Under the pieces are notes generated by a model that made no database searches, was not told the origin of the DNA, and saw only the letters and a program-made list of their open reading frames with translations. From positions 174,814 through 238,813 of the forward strand of contig NZ_DGUZ01000021.1 in the NCBI RefSeq assembly GCF_002394865.1: a DNA stretch of 64,000 nucleotides, in the 5' to 3' direction. Numbering within the stretch: the first letter of the stretch is position 1; every line of letters begins with the position of its first letter. Origin of the DNA: Fibrobacter sp. UBA4297. Lineage in GTDB: Bacteria > Fibrobacterota > Fibrobacteria > Fibrobacterales > Fibrobacteraceae. Made by a program: the position numbers and the translations under genes. Positions 34,376 to 44,091 of the stretch are shown one piece after another.

Positions 34376-35374
34376 ATGACCAAGTTTAAACTTATTTCCC
34401 GTCCTTTGGGCACTGTGCAGTGCTTTGTTTTGCAGCGTGACGACGGCGCTGAATTTGAAATTTTGAGCGGTTACGGCGCAGGCCTCAACGCCTGGCGCAT
34501 CCCCGACAATAGCGGCAAGCTCCAAGACCTCCTTTTCGGCTACCGCGAAGGCGACGACATTTTCAAGATGGGTCCCGACACAAACGCGGGTTGCAGACTC
34601 GCCCCGTTTCCGGGACGCGTAGCCTACGCCAAATTCAACTGGAACGGCAATGACTACCAGCTCGTCAACAATGTGAGCTGGGCACCGCACGCCCTCCACG
34701 GCTTTTTGCAGAACAAGGAATGGAACCTCCTGAGCTTCGAAAGCGATAGCGAAAAATGCGTTGCAACACTCGGAATCGACTGGCCGGGTGCATTTACAGG
34801 ATTCCCGTTCCCCTTCCGTGCCATCAACAAGATTACGTTCACAGGCGAAAGCTACACCGTCGAATCGACCGTCACGAACATCGGCCCCAAGGACCTCCCC
34901 TACTCCGAAGGCTGGCACCCCTATTACACGCTCGGCGAAAAAATCAACGGTCTCCAAATGACTCTCCCGGAATCGAATCTCGCAATTCTCGACAAGGCCG
35001 ACATCCCGACAGGTGAATTCAAGCCGGATACCCGTTTCGTGGGCGGCAGGCTCATCAACGACGAGTTCATCAACGACTGTTTCTGCCTGAATCAGGGTGA
35101 AAACACCTTTGTAAGCAAAAACAAGAAAAATTTTGAGAACATTTTAGCGATTGTAGAACTGAAAAGTGATGCCAAATCGCTCCAAATTTGGCAAAAAGCA
35201 GGCGACAAGCAATATAATGCGATCCAAATTTACACACCGCCTGACCATATGAGCATCGCAATCGAGCCAATGACCGCGGAACCCGATACTTTAAACCATC
35301 ACCGCGATTTAATTGTGATTAAGCCAGGCGAAAGCCGTACATTCATTTTTGGGGCAAAGTTCCAAAAGTGCTAA
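34376..35374 (+). CDS. Aldose 1-epimerase-like protein
   Basis: The ATG at 34376 is taken as the start; an ATG at 34355 lies in a CAATGACC repeat and would add seven residues. The 332-residue protein has the mutarotase fold signatures: a substrate histidine in APHALHGFLQ (about residue 104), GWHPYY (about residue 175), and a C-terminal SIAIEPMTAEPDTLN with the likely catalytic glutamate. Such enzymes interconvert alpha and beta forms of aldoses in the cytoplasm. It is followed by a terminator and then the mannanase genes, so it may act on released sugars. The exact substrate is unknown. Confidence 0.88.
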   Translation: MTKFKLISRPLGTVQCFVLQRDDGAEFEILSGYGAGLNAWRIPDNSGKLQDLLFGYREGDDIFKMGPDTNAGCRLAPFPGRVAYAKFNWNGNDYQLVNNVSWAPHALHGFLQNKEWNLLSFESDSEKCVATLGIDWPGAFTGFPFPFRAINKITFTGESYTVESTVTNIGPKDLPYSEGWHPYYTLGEKINGLQMTLPESNLAILDKADIPTGEFKPDTRFVGGRLINDEFINDCFCLNQGENTFVSKNKKNFENILAIVELKSDAKSLQIWQKAGDKQYNAIQIYTPPDHMSIAIEPMTAEPDTLNHHRDLIVIKPGESRTFIFGAKFQKC

Positions 35375-35426
35375 AAAAGGCTAATTTGGCATTTAAAAAG
35401 TGTCTGTAAACATATTTTTTCCTTTC

Positions 35427-35459
35427 AATCGAAAATGCTCTTGCATTTTCGATTTTTTC
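35427..35459 (+). terminator. Intrinsic terminator after the aldose epimerase gene
   Basis: AATCGAAAATGC and GCATTTTCGATT pair around a three-base loop, followed by a T-run. Confidence 0.85.
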
Positions 35460-35495
35460 ATTATATTTTGAGAACAAAGAATTTAAGGAGTGAAC

Positions 35496-37811
35496 ATGGA
35501 TTTCAAAAAAGTATTCCTCGCTTTCGGACTGTCCGCAGCCTATTCCGTCTTTGCGGCCCCGTATGAAGCGGAAGACGCTACACTTACAAAAGACGCAGCT
35601 GTCGCCACAAACACCGCAGCTTCTGGCGGCAAATACGTCAAGATGAACGGCGGTGACATCACTTTTTCCAAGGTGACCGTCGAGAAAGCAGGCAAATACA
35701 CCATCGTTCTCCACTACATGAACAATTATGGTGGATCCAAGATTAACAACGTCGAAGTTGGCGGAGCCTCCTCTGCGGTGACATTCGACGTGACCGACAA
35801 GGGCAAATTTGCCGACGTTGAAACGGTCATGAACCTCGCAGCCGGCGAAAACACCATCGCCATCACCAATAGCTGGGGCTGGATCGACCTCGACTACATA
35901 GAAGTCAAGGGATACGAAGCCAAGGCATTCAACCTCTGCAACACTCCAATCACAAAAACGGCAACCCCGTCCGCCGTCAAGCTCTACAACTTCCTCGTCA
36001 ATAACTTTGGCAAGAAGACCATTTCTGGCGTGATGACCGGCAACATGGACGCCTACACCAAGGGAGACGCCACCCAGCACGAAGACGTTCAGGCGGTATT
36101 CAAGGCTGGCGGCAAGTACCCGGCACTCATCGGCACCGACCTCATGAACGCCACCGGCGCTAACAAGAACGACGGCTGGTTCCAGGAATACACCGAAAAG
36201 GCAATCGATATCGCCAAGAGCACCTGGAAGAAGGGCGGCATTCCGGCATTCACATGGCATTGGCGTCCGGGAGACGAAGTGGAATTCTACGTCAAGGGTG
36301 CTCACGACACCTACACCGAATTCGACTTTACCGAAGCATTCGTCACAGGCACAACCACTTGGGATACGCTCTCTACGGCTTACAAGGCAATCGTCGCAGA
36401 CATTGACCTCGTTTCCAAGATTTTCCTTGACCTCCAGAAAGAAGGCGTTGCAGCCATCTTCCGCCCGCTCCATGAATCCGGTGGTAACTGGTTCTGGTGG
36501 AGCACCCACACAGGCAAGCAGTTCGCCGCACTCTACCAGTTGCTCTACGAACGCATGGTCTTCACGAACGGCGTGAACAACCTCATTTGGGACTTCAACC
36601 CGAAGGACGCCGCTACAATGTCCTGGACTCCGGGCGAAACCTACTATGACATTTTGAGCGTCGACATTTACAATGCAGCCAACGATCACCAGAGCAACAG
36701 CTCCGCATTCATCGACCTCACGAACAAGGCTGGCACCAACAAGATTATCACCCTCAGCGAAAACGGCCCGATTCCTGACGTCGACAAGATGTACGAGGAT
36801 GGCGCAACCTGGAGCTGGTGGATGCCGTGGTACGAATCCTGGTCCGGAGGTTTTGTAAGCCAGACCGCAGCAAGCGTATGGCAGAAGAATCTCGCTGACG
36901 AACGCATCATCACCCTCGACGAAATGCCAGGTTGGGACAACTACAACGAAGCAGCCGCAGCAACTAACGCTTGCCCGACTTCTACGCAGAACGCCAAGTT
37001 CGGTGCAGATACTGCCAAGGCAAATTCTGAAAACGTAGACCTTCTCATGGGCGTGACCTACAAGGCCATCAACGATAGCGGCGCAAATATCGAATTCAAG
37101 AAGGTTCCGAACTTGACCAGTGCAAAGAGCATCGCCGTCACGATCGAAAACAAGGGTTCCGGTGGCGAAATGAACGGCATCTGGATCGGCATGGCATTCG
37201 TCCGCGACGGTTCCAAGGACAAGGCTTGGACTTGGGAACAGTCCCCGTCTGATGGTTGCTGGCTCAACGACGGCGCCAAGGCTACTTGCGAATTCGCTAT
37301 CGAGACTTACACCGATGACGCAGGCGTCGAACACCCGATGGACCTCGACAACCTCTTCTCCGTCACCTTCATCTTGGCAGGCGCTAACGGATTCGAAGGC
37401 ACCGTCCTCTTCGACAACATGGTCACGGACAACGGCATCATCATCAACGGATTCAACAAGAAGACCGAACTCTTCACCGCCGCAGACCAGAGCAAGGGAC
37501 ACATCGCAAGTATTGAACTCTTCAATAAGGACGGTACGCCGGTCACTCCGAACGCCATCAAGCCGATTGCCGCCGCAAAGAAGGCTGGCATGAGCGTCAA
37601 GAACGGCAACCTCTCGCTCACCGCAAACGTTCCCGGTTTCGCAAGCATCGACGTGTTCAACATGATCGGCAAGCGCATCGCTACACTCCACCGCGGAAAC
37701 CTCAGCGCAGGCAGCCGCACGTTCAGCCTCCAGAACCTCAACAAGGGTCAGTACATCATCCGCGTGAAGGGCGCCGGACTCAATGCCACCCAGAAGGTTC
37801 TCATCAAGTAG
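35496..37811 (+). CDS. Secreted GH26 mannanase with N-terminal CBM35
   Basis: The ATG at 35496 follows an AAGGAG ribosome site. The 771-residue protein has a signal peptide (to about residue 20, SVFA/AP), a CBM35-like module (about 21-140, opening with YEAEDATL and ending WIDLDYIEVKGY), and a GH26 domain with the acid/base Glu327 in RPLHESGG and the nucleophile Glu422 in TLSENGPIPD. After about residue 480 comes a second beta-sandwich of CIA30/CBM type, and the end is a short module (VFNMIGKRIATL...KGQYIIRVKG) of the kind that marks secreted Fibrobacter enzymes for export or anchoring. It is an endo-beta-1,4-mannanase by family. The first of four linked enzymes. Confidence 0.95.
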   Translation: MDFKKVFLAFGLSAAYSVFAAPYEAEDATLTKDAAVATNTAASGGKYVKMNGGDITFSKVTVEKAGKYTIVLHYMNNYGGSKINNVEVGGASSAVTFDVTDKGKFADVETVMNLAAGENTIAITNSWGWIDLDYIEVKGYEAKAFNLCNTPITKTATPSAVKLYNFLVNNFGKKTISGVMTGNMDAYTKGDATQHEDVQAVFKAGGKYPALIGTDLMNATGANKNDGWFQEYTEKAIDIAKSTWKKGGIPAFTWHWRPGDEVEFYVKGAHDTYTEFDFTEAFVTGTTTWDTLSTAYKAIVADIDLVSKIFLDLQKEGVAAIFRPLHESGGNWFWWSTHTGKQFAALYQLLYERMVFTNGVNNLIWDFNPKDAATMSWTPGETYYDILSVDIYNAANDHQSNSSAFIDLTNKAGTNKIITLSENGPIPDVDKMYEDGATWSWWMPWYESWSGGFVSQTAASVWQKNLADERIITLDEMPGWDNYNEAAAATNACPTSTQNAKFGADTAKANSENVDLLMGVTYKAINDSGANIEFKKVPNLTSAKSIAVTIENKGSGGEMNGIWIGMAFVRDGSKDKAWTWEQSPSDGCWLNDGAKATCEFAIETYTDDAGVEHPMDLDNLFSVTFILAGANGFEGTVLFDNMVTDNGIIINGFNKKTELFTAADQSKGHIASIELFNKDGTPVTPNAIKPIAAAKKAGMSVKNGNLSLTANVPGFASIDVFNMIGKRIATLHRGNLSAGSRTFSLQNLNKGQYIIRVKGAGLNATQKVLIK

Positions 37812-37838
37812 ATTATAACACAAAAAAGCCAAATACCT

Positions 37839-37872
37839 AAAGGCGATCGCATAAGCGGTCGCCTTTCCTTGT
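37839..37872 (+). terminator. Intrinsic terminator after the first GH26 gene
   Basis: AAAGGCGATCGC and GCGGTCGCCTTT pair (one G-T pair) around a short loop, with a T/C-rich tail. The rest of the 315-base gap to the GH5 gene is AT-rich; near 38034-38050 it has a TTGAC-N6-GTCAA inverted repeat that could be an operator. Confidence 0.75.
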
Positions 37873-38126
37873 CATGTGCATTCCGTCACTTTTTGCCCCG
37901 AACAGCCAAAATAAAACGTTTATTTATCTTACATTTCCGTGAAAATATTGTACTTTCTCACAGTGCTTATTGACTTCTATTTTATCAAATCTATTTTTCA
38001 ATATAGTTGTTTGGATGTTTGGAGTGTGGACATTTTTGACGGTTTTGTCAACACTCCCGCGATTCTAAAATAGCTTATTTTAACTTTTTTATTTAGTTTC
38101 AGCAAAAACATATCAAGGGATACCCA

Positions 38127-40013
38127 ATGATCAACTTCAAGACTTTGCTCGTAACATCGCTCCTCGGAACGGCCGCATTTGCAGCCCCGGGTCTCACGGT
38201 AAGCGGAACCGATTTGCAATACAACGGCAAGAAGATTTTCTTCTCGGGTACAAACCTCGCCTGGAGCGACTACAACTCTGACGTAGGAGCCTCCCCGCTT
38301 GACGAAAATGCTTGGCGCAAAGCAGTGGAAGGCACGCGAGCCGCAGGCGGTAACGCAATCCGCTGGTGGCTTTTCAACAACATGAGCCAGAGCCCGACTA
38401 TTGACGAAGAAACACACTTGGTCACGGGTCCTAAGGAAAACACTATTGCGAACATGAAGAAGGCTTTGGACATCGCCGAAGAATACGGCGTAATGGTCTC
38501 GATGTGCCTTTTCAGCCACAACTTGATGGAACCGAACCAGTGGGGTCTTTACAACGAAAAGCTTGACATCACGGCAAATACGCTCCTTTTCGAAGACGAA
38601 GGAACGAAGGCTTTTATAGACAACGTTTTGATTCCGGTCGTGAAAGCCATTGGCAACCACAAAGCGCTCATGACTTGGGAAGTCTTTAACGAGCCGGAAG
38701 GCATGACGAGCGAATGCAGCGGCTGGACCACCAAGAAGATGGCTCTTGCCAAAATCCAGAAGTTTACGAACAAGGTCGCAGCGGCAATTCACACGACGAA
38801 CCCGGAACTTCTCGTTTCGACAGGTAGCGTGAACATCCAGTATCAAAAGCACTGGAACGATGCAGCGCTTATCGCTGCGGGCGGCGAGGCAAACGGTACG
38901 CTCGACTTTTTCCAGACACATTACTACCCGTACTGGCAAAACGATGCTGTGAGTCCGTTCGTGAATACGGCGGCCCAAATGGCAACAAAGTACAGCTACG
39001 ACAGCAAGCCGATGATTATTGGCGAATTCCCGGCAAGCGGCTGGGCAGGCGACACCTATACGGCAAGCATGGCTGCCAAGACACAGATTACCACGGAAGA
39101 ATGCTACCGCAAGGCTTTTGACGGCGGTTACGCAGGCGCTCTCGCCTGGCAGTACATCGGCGACAAGACCGAAGCTAACTTTGGTGGCTACAGCTACACG
39201 ATTGATCCGGCGCTCAAGGCAATGACTGCTCTCGCCGCAAAAGAAGAGGCAAGCATCAAGATCAAGGACGTGAACATTGAAGGCGGTTCCGGCGGAAACG
39301 GCATGATGGCAGTCACTTACGGTGGAGATAACGCCCAGGTGGAATACCAAAACAAGGGCGGCTGGGACCTCTCCGGCGCAACAACTTTCACTTGGACAGC
39401 CAAGAACAACGGCGCATCGGACGCTGACCTCTATTTGATTTTCAAGCTCACGGATTCTTGGACATGGACCGAAACGAGCGGCAGCTGCAAGGTTCCGGCT
39501 GGCGAAAAAGTCACATGCTCCATCGATATTTCGGAACATGCTGACCGCAATAAGACGCTTAGCATCACATTTGCAAACTACGCCTCCGGCTACACCGGCA
39601 CGGTGATTTACGACGATATCAAAGCTGGCGATTTGACGCTTTTTGATTTCAACACCGACAAATACGACGCCTTTAAGCGCGGTTACGAGAACACCGAAGA
39701 AATGATTCCGGAAATCAAGATTGTCTTCGATGAAAACTACATTTATGGCAAGACTTCCATTTCCAAGAGCAAGTTCGCAGCTACATCCAAGTTCACCGTC
39801 AACGGCGACAAGATTATGCTCAACACAAAATCAAAGGGCCAAGTCAGCGTTGACGTATTCGGCATGAACGGAAGAATCGTCGCGACCCTCTTTAACGGAA
39901 TGCTAGGCGCAGGCAATTACGTGTTCAGCCTTGCCGACATGCCGAAGGGCCAGTACATCATCCGCATGAAGGGTGCTGGAATCACCACGACGCAGCCCGT
40001 GATAATCAAGTAA
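38127..40013 (+). CDS. Secreted GH5-family mannanase or related glycosidase
   Basis: The 628-residue protein has a signal peptide (to about residue 20), a GH5 domain with the acid/base Glu189 in EVFNEPEG and the nucleophile Glu300 in IIGEFPASGW, then a beta-sandwich CBM-like module (about 375-520, with WTWTETSGSC), and a C-terminal tail module (VFGMNGRIVATL...KGQYIIRMKG). The catalytic part resembles the mannanase branch of GH5, consistent with its three GH26 neighbours, but cellulase activity cannot be excluded. It is separately terminated, so it may have its own promoter. Confidence 0.93.
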   Translation: MINFKTLLVTSLLGTAAFAAPGLTVSGTDLQYNGKKIFFSGTNLAWSDYNSDVGASPLDENAWRKAVEGTRAAGGNAIRWWLFNNMSQSPTIDEETHLVTGPKENTIANMKKALDIAEEYGVMVSMCLFSHNLMEPNQWGLYNEKLDITANTLLFEDEGTKAFIDNVLIPVVKAIGNHKALMTWEVFNEPEGMTSECSGWTTKKMALAKIQKFTNKVAAAIHTTNPELLVSTGSVNIQYQKHWNDAALIAAGGEANGTLDFFQTHYYPYWQNDAVSPFVNTAAQMATKYSYDSKPMIIGEFPASGWAGDTYTASMAAKTQITTEECYRKAFDGGYAGALAWQYIGDKTEANFGGYSYTIDPALKAMTALAAKEEASIKIKDVNIEGGSGGNGMMAVTYGGDNAQVEYQNKGGWDLSGATTFTWTAKNNGASDADLYLIFKLTDSWTWTETSGSCKVPAGEKVTCSIDISEHADRNKTLSITFANYASGYTGTVIYDDIKAGDLTLFDFNTDKYDAFKRGYENTEEMIPEIKIVFDENYIYGKTSISKSKFAATSKFTVNGDKIMLNTKSKGQVSVDVFGMNGRIVATLFNGMLGAGNYVFSLADMPKGQYIIRMKGAGITTTQPVIIK

Positions 40014-40081
40014 AAAAGCGCCCAGCCCCAAAAAAAACAGTTTGGGGCAAACTCCAGCCGGGTATGACAATGCAAAGGAGT

Positions 40082-40105
40082 CCCGCGAAAAACGGGGCTT
40101 TTTTG
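40082..40105 (+). terminator. Intrinsic terminator after the GH5 gene
   Basis: CCCG and CGGG pair around CGAAAAA, followed by a C and six Ts. A REP-like unit overlaps upstream (40052-40075). Confidence 0.6.
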
Positions 40106-40116
40106 CGTTCACAAGA

Positions 40117-40153
40117 TGGAGGTGCCCGCTCGGTGGCGGGCATGACAATGCAA
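40117..40153. repeat. REP-like hairpin element
   Basis: GGAGGTGCCCGC, loop, GGCGGGCATGACAATGCAAG, between the GH5 terminator and the second GH26 gene; same outline as the element at 29050. Confidence 0.7.
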
Positions 40154-40217
40154 GTACTTGACGAAAATCCTTTGAATTTAGGGCACAAGAATATAGATTT
40201 AGAAGTGGAGATATGGA

Positions 40218-42026
40218 ATGTTTATGAAGGCTTTTAATTACACAAATTTTGTCGCTACGGCAACTGTCGCAGCACTTGCGGGCTCCGCTTTTGCAGCCAC
40301 CCCCATCCGCTTAGAAGCCGAAGACGCCGTCCTTGCCGATGATCACAAAGTCGTCGTTTCCGAAGATGCAAATGCATCGGGTGGAAAGTTCGTCCAGATG
40401 AAAGAAGGCAACCTGGAATTCAAGGTGACTGTAACCGCCACAGGCTATTACACGCTTTGGGCCAATTACCAATTGCCGACAGCCTCCGGGAACAAAATCC
40501 AGAACTTGACGGTCAACGACATTTCTGCCGGGCAGATTTCTTTCGGCACATCCGATGATTTCAAGACCATCAAAGGTGCGGGAAAAATCAAGCTCACCGC
40601 AGGCGAAAACAAAATCGGCATTGTGCATAGCTGGGGCTGGGTCAACCTCGACTACATTGAGCTCACGGAATACGAAGCAAGCCCGTGGAACATTTCACCG
40701 AAGCCTGTCACGCCGGAGCCTACCGAAAGCGCACAGAAACTCTACAACTTTTTGCTCAACAACTTCGGCAAGCACGTGATTAGCGGCGTCATGACGGAAC
40801 GCCCGTTCGAAAATAACGGTCAGTACACCCCGCAAAACTACGAAACACAAACCGAACTCAGCTACATCAACAAGGCAAGCGGCAAGAACGTGGTTCTCGT
40901 GGGTTTTGACTTTTTGCACGCCTCGGGCAAGAATTCTGACCAGCTGTGGTATCAGGGTTACACGCACGCTTCACTCGAAATGGCAAAGACCATCTGGAAA
41001 GCAGGCGGCATTCCGCAATTCAACTGGCATTGGAAAGACCCGATGCACGATGTAGAAGCATTCTACACCGAATCTAGCGGTAACACACCTTTCACGGAAT
41101 TCAGCATTACCAAGGCTTACGATGAGGCCTCCAACAAGTGGAAAACAGAAAGTGCAGAATACAAGGCAATGGTCCGCGATATGGAAATGATTGCCGACTC
41201 GCTCTTGACTTTGCAAAAAGAAGGCGTCGCCGTTCTTTGGCGCCCGCTCCACGAAGCTAGCGGAAAGTGGTTCTGGTGGGGTACCGATGGCGCAAAACCG
41301 TGCGTTGCTTTGTACAAGCTAATGTTTGATATTTTCGTGAATCAGAAAGGATTGCACAACTTGATTTGGGTTTGGACCACCGACGAAGCAAACGATGCGC
41401 TCGACTGGTACCCGGGCGACGAATACGTGGATGTTGTCGGTCGCGACTACTATTACTACCCGCGCGAATCCAACCACTCTAGCCTTATTGGCAGCTTTGA
41501 AACAGTCAAGGAAATATTCGGTGGCAGAAAGATTGTAACGCTCAGCGAAAACGGTTCTGTTCCCTACCCCGACGAAATGAAGGCCGATGGCGCCAACTGG
41601 AGCTGGTTTATGCCGTGGTATGGCGACTATGCGATGGAAGGCTGGGCAAACGACAACAATGCCGAAAGCTGGAAAATCGTGATGAACAACGAATACACCT
41701 TGACGCTCGAAGACATGCCGGGCTGGGACAAGTACGAAATCGTCCCACCGCCAACAACGGGATTCAAAAATTCGTTACGCTCGCAAAACATTGCAGCAAG
41801 TTTGTCTGTTATCGGCAAGAATTTGCAAATTAGCGTACCGGTTTTAAACGCCGCAAGTGCCAACGCAAGAGTCGTAATTTTCGACATGCAGGGCAATCAG
41901 GTGATGAGCCGCACTATCAACGGCACAAAAGCAAGCATCAACTTGAGCGGAATTGCAGCCGGGCAGTACATCGTGAAAGTGCAAGGCAAAGGTTTTGCGC
42001 CGAACGGAAGGATTCTGGTTAAGTAA
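40218..42026 (+). CDS. Secreted GH26 mannanase with N-terminal CBM35
   Basis: A GGAG site seven bases upstream supports the ATG at 40218. The 602-residue protein has a signal peptide (residues 1-28, GSAFA/AT), a CBM35-like module (IRLEAEDAVL to WVNLDYIELTEY, about 30-155), and a GH26 domain with Glu346 in WRPLHEASG and Glu444 in TLSENGSVPYPD. A C-terminal tail module (VIFDMQGNQV...AGQYIVKVQG) follows directly, without the extra CBM of the first GH26. By family it cuts mannan. It is followed by REP elements and the third GH26. Confidence 0.95.
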   Translation: MFMKAFNYTNFVATATVAALAGSAFAATPIRLEAEDAVLADDHKVVVSEDANASGGKFVQMKEGNLEFKVTVTATGYYTLWANYQLPTASGNKIQNLTVNDISAGQISFGTSDDFKTIKGAGKIKLTAGENKIGIVHSWGWVNLDYIELTEYEASPWNISPKPVTPEPTESAQKLYNFLLNNFGKHVISGVMTERPFENNGQYTPQNYETQTELSYINKASGKNVVLVGFDFLHASGKNSDQLWYQGYTHASLEMAKTIWKAGGIPQFNWHWKDPMHDVEAFYTESSGNTPFTEFSITKAYDEASNKWKTESAEYKAMVRDMEMIADSLLTLQKEGVAVLWRPLHEASGKWFWWGTDGAKPCVALYKLMFDIFVNQKGLHNLIWVWTTDEANDALDWYPGDEYVDVVGRDYYYYPRESNHSSLIGSFETVKEIFGGRKIVTLSENGSVPYPDEMKADGANWSWFMPWYGDYAMEGWANDNNAESWKIVMNNEYTLTLEDMPGWDKYEIVPPPTTGFKNSLRSQNIAASLSVIGKNLQISVPVLNAASANARVVIFDMQGNQVMSRTINGTKASINLSGIAAGQYIVKVQGKGFAPNGRILVK

Positions 42027-42037
42027 TAGAGAATACT

Positions 42038-42110
42038 GATCCCGGAACAGAGTCCGGGATGACAATGCAAAAAACAACGTTCCCGGCACAAGGCCGGGAT
42101 GACAATGCAA
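42038..42110. repeat. Two tandem REP-like elements
   Basis: Two units (CCCGGAACAGAGTCCGGGATGACAATGC at 42038-42070 in part, and CCCGGCACAAGGCCGGGATG at 42079-42110) sit between the second and third GH26 genes. A naive reading of the third gene would begin inside them. Confidence 0.75.
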
Positions 42111-42130
42111 AAAAAATGGAGTGTATGATT

Positions 42131-44026
42131 ATGGGATGTAAATTATTCGCGGGCGCACGCTCCGCAATGGCTTTTGCCACAGCAATCGCGGCAACATCAG
42201 TTTATGCCGCACCGACAACTTACGAGGCCGAAAGTCAACCTGGCGTTGACGCATCTTCAATCGTATCTGCCGAAGGATTTTCCGGCGGCAAGTACGTAAA
42301 ACCGGGCTCTGACGGTTTTACATTCAAAGTAAAAGTCAAAGAAACCGCCGTCTACGACTTCACCACAAAAGTCCTGATTAAACAATACGACTGGTTTGAA
42401 TCGAAGATTGCCGTGAACGGCACAGAAGCAGGCTCATTGCTCACCAAGCCGCGCACTTGTGATTCCGCATTCGTGATTACCGCTTCCGCCAAAATGCGCG
42501 CAGGCGAAAATACCATCACTGTCGGTAACGGCGGCGCTCTTGGCGTAGACTACATCACCGTCGAACGCCACCCGGATCCAACTTACACAATCAGCGAGTC
42601 GCCAGTAACCCCAAATGCAACGGAATCAGCCCGCAAAGTTTACAGCTTCCTCCGTGAAAACTTTGGCAAGAGCACCATCAGCGGCATGATGATTAGCGAC
42701 CAGAATTTCAACTACGATTACGGCAACATGCGGCTCATTCCACCGGGAGGCTGCACTCCTGCCGATTCCTGCAAGTACACCGACGCAGAAGTCTCGTGGA
42801 AAGGCCAGACGGATATTGCCGAATTCTACAAGCGCAGCGGCCACTACCCCGCCATTGGCGGTTTTGACATGCTCTTTGCAGCAGGAGGCCACCATGAAGA
42901 AGGCTGGTTCAAGGGCTACACCGAAAACAACCTCTTAATGACCGAAGACCTGTGGAAAATGGGCGGCATTCCGACTTATACCTGGCACTGGAAAGTCGGC
43001 GAAGACACAGTTTTCTACACCAAGGACGCCTATCCGAACAACGGCTACAAAGCAAGCGGATGCACCGAAGGCGTCAAGGGCACAAGCGAGAACAACACCT
43101 GCTTTAACTACACCAAGGCATTCAAGGGCGACAAATGCGAAGACATCGACGAGACCTCGCAGGAATACAAGGACATTGTAGCTGATGTCGATATCGTATC
43201 AGGCTACTTCAAGCAACTGCAAGAAAAGGGAATCGCTGTCGTGTGGCGCCCACTTCACGAAGCTAGCGGTGGCTGGTTCTGGTGGGGTGTCGGCAGTGGC
43301 GATTGTTACAAACAACTTTACCGTCTCGTCTTTAACCGCATGGTGAAAACAAACGGCCTCAAGAATTTGCTTTGGGTCTGGAACATCAATACGGACCCGC
43401 AATTTGGTTACGATTATTCGGCCCTCAACGCAAGCTGGTACCCGGGCGACGAATACGTGGACATCGTTGCGGTTGACATTTACGACCCGCTCAACAACCA
43501 CAATTCCGGCGCGAATTACTACAACAAAATCGTGAGCGATGTCGGCACGAACAAGATGATTGCATTGAGCGAAAACGGCGCCATCCCAGACGTTGACAGC
43601 ATTGCCGAAGACAAGGCCAATTGGAGCTATTGGATGACATGGAGCCAGACCTGGAGCGGAAACTTCTTGGAAAAGACTACCACAGAAATGTGGAAGAAGA
43701 ATCTCGATGACAAGCGCATCATCGCTCTTGACGATATGCCTGGCTGGGATAAAATTTCTGTCCGCAATCCCATAGCAAAACGCATTACAGCAAACAAAGT
43801 AAATATTACCATAAACGGCAAGTCGCTTTCGCTATCCACGAATCAAAACGGCAACGCCACAGTTACTGTTTTTGACCTGACCGGACACCGAGTTGCTACA
43901 CTTTTGCAAGGTCAAATTTCGGCAGGAACGCATAGCTTAAGCCTCCAATCGCTCGCCGCCGGCAACTACATTGTCAAGGCAAGTGTCGGACATCACAATA
44001 CCATGCAGGTTTTACGCTTAAAATAG
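42131..44026 (+). CDS. Secreted GH26 mannanase with N-terminal CBM35-like module
   Basis: The start is taken at the ATG at 42131, nine bases after a GGAG site; the frame extends back through REP elements to 42059, which is judged spurious. The 631-residue protein has a signal peptide (SVYA/AP, about residue 27), a CBM35-like module (about 28-160), and a GH26 domain with Glu377 in WRPLHEASGG and Glu481 in ALSENGAIPD. A cysteine-bearing insertion near residues 310-345 (GCTEGVKG, NNTCFNY, DKCEDID) is absent from the other two GH26 enzymes. The tail module is VFDLTGHRVATL...AGNYIVKASV. A family mannanase. Confidence 0.95.
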   Translation: MGCKLFAGARSAMAFATAIAATSVYAAPTTYEAESQPGVDASSIVSAEGFSGGKYVKPGSDGFTFKVKVKETAVYDFTTKVLIKQYDWFESKIAVNGTEAGSLLTKPRTCDSAFVITASAKMRAGENTITVGNGGALGVDYITVERHPDPTYTISESPVTPNATESARKVYSFLRENFGKSTISGMMISDQNFNYDYGNMRLIPPGGCTPADSCKYTDAEVSWKGQTDIAEFYKRSGHYPAIGGFDMLFAAGGHHEEGWFKGYTENNLLMTEDLWKMGGIPTYTWHWKVGEDTVFYTKDAYPNNGYKASGCTEGVKGTSENNTCFNYTKAFKGDKCEDIDETSQEYKDIVADVDIVSGYFKQLQEKGIAVVWRPLHEASGGWFWWGVGSGDCYKQLYRLVFNRMVKTNGLKNLLWVWNINTDPQFGYDYSALNASWYPGDEYVDIVAVDIYDPLNNHNSGANYYNKIVSDVGTNKMIALSENGAIPDVDSIAEDKANWSYWMTWSQTWSGNFLEKTTTEMWKKNLDDKRIIALDDMPGWDKISVRNPIAKRITANKVNITINGKSLSLSTNQNGNATVTVFDLTGHRVATLLQGQISAGTHSLSLQSLAAGNYIVKASVGHHNTMQVLRLK

Positions 44027-44051
44027 TGCGCGTCGCAACATGTATTTTAAA

Positions 44052-44080
44052 AAAAAGGTTCACTTTTGAACCTTTTTTCT
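44052..44080 (+). terminator. Intrinsic terminator after the third GH26 gene
   Basis: AAAAGGTTCA and TGAACCTTTT pair with a short loop and a T-run. Confidence 0.85.
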
Positions 44081-44091
44081 ATTTTTAAACC

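Noticed and set aside
35343..37832. An 829-codon minus-strand frame over the first GH26 gene
   Set aside because: It covers the GH26 gene in antisense, is rich in Val and Cys, and matches nothing; the GH26 catalytic motifs are clear on the other strand.
42059..42130. N-terminal extension of the third GH26 gene through REP elements
   Set aside because: The extension would translate two intergenic hairpins. A ribosome site and signal peptide support the ATG at 42131.
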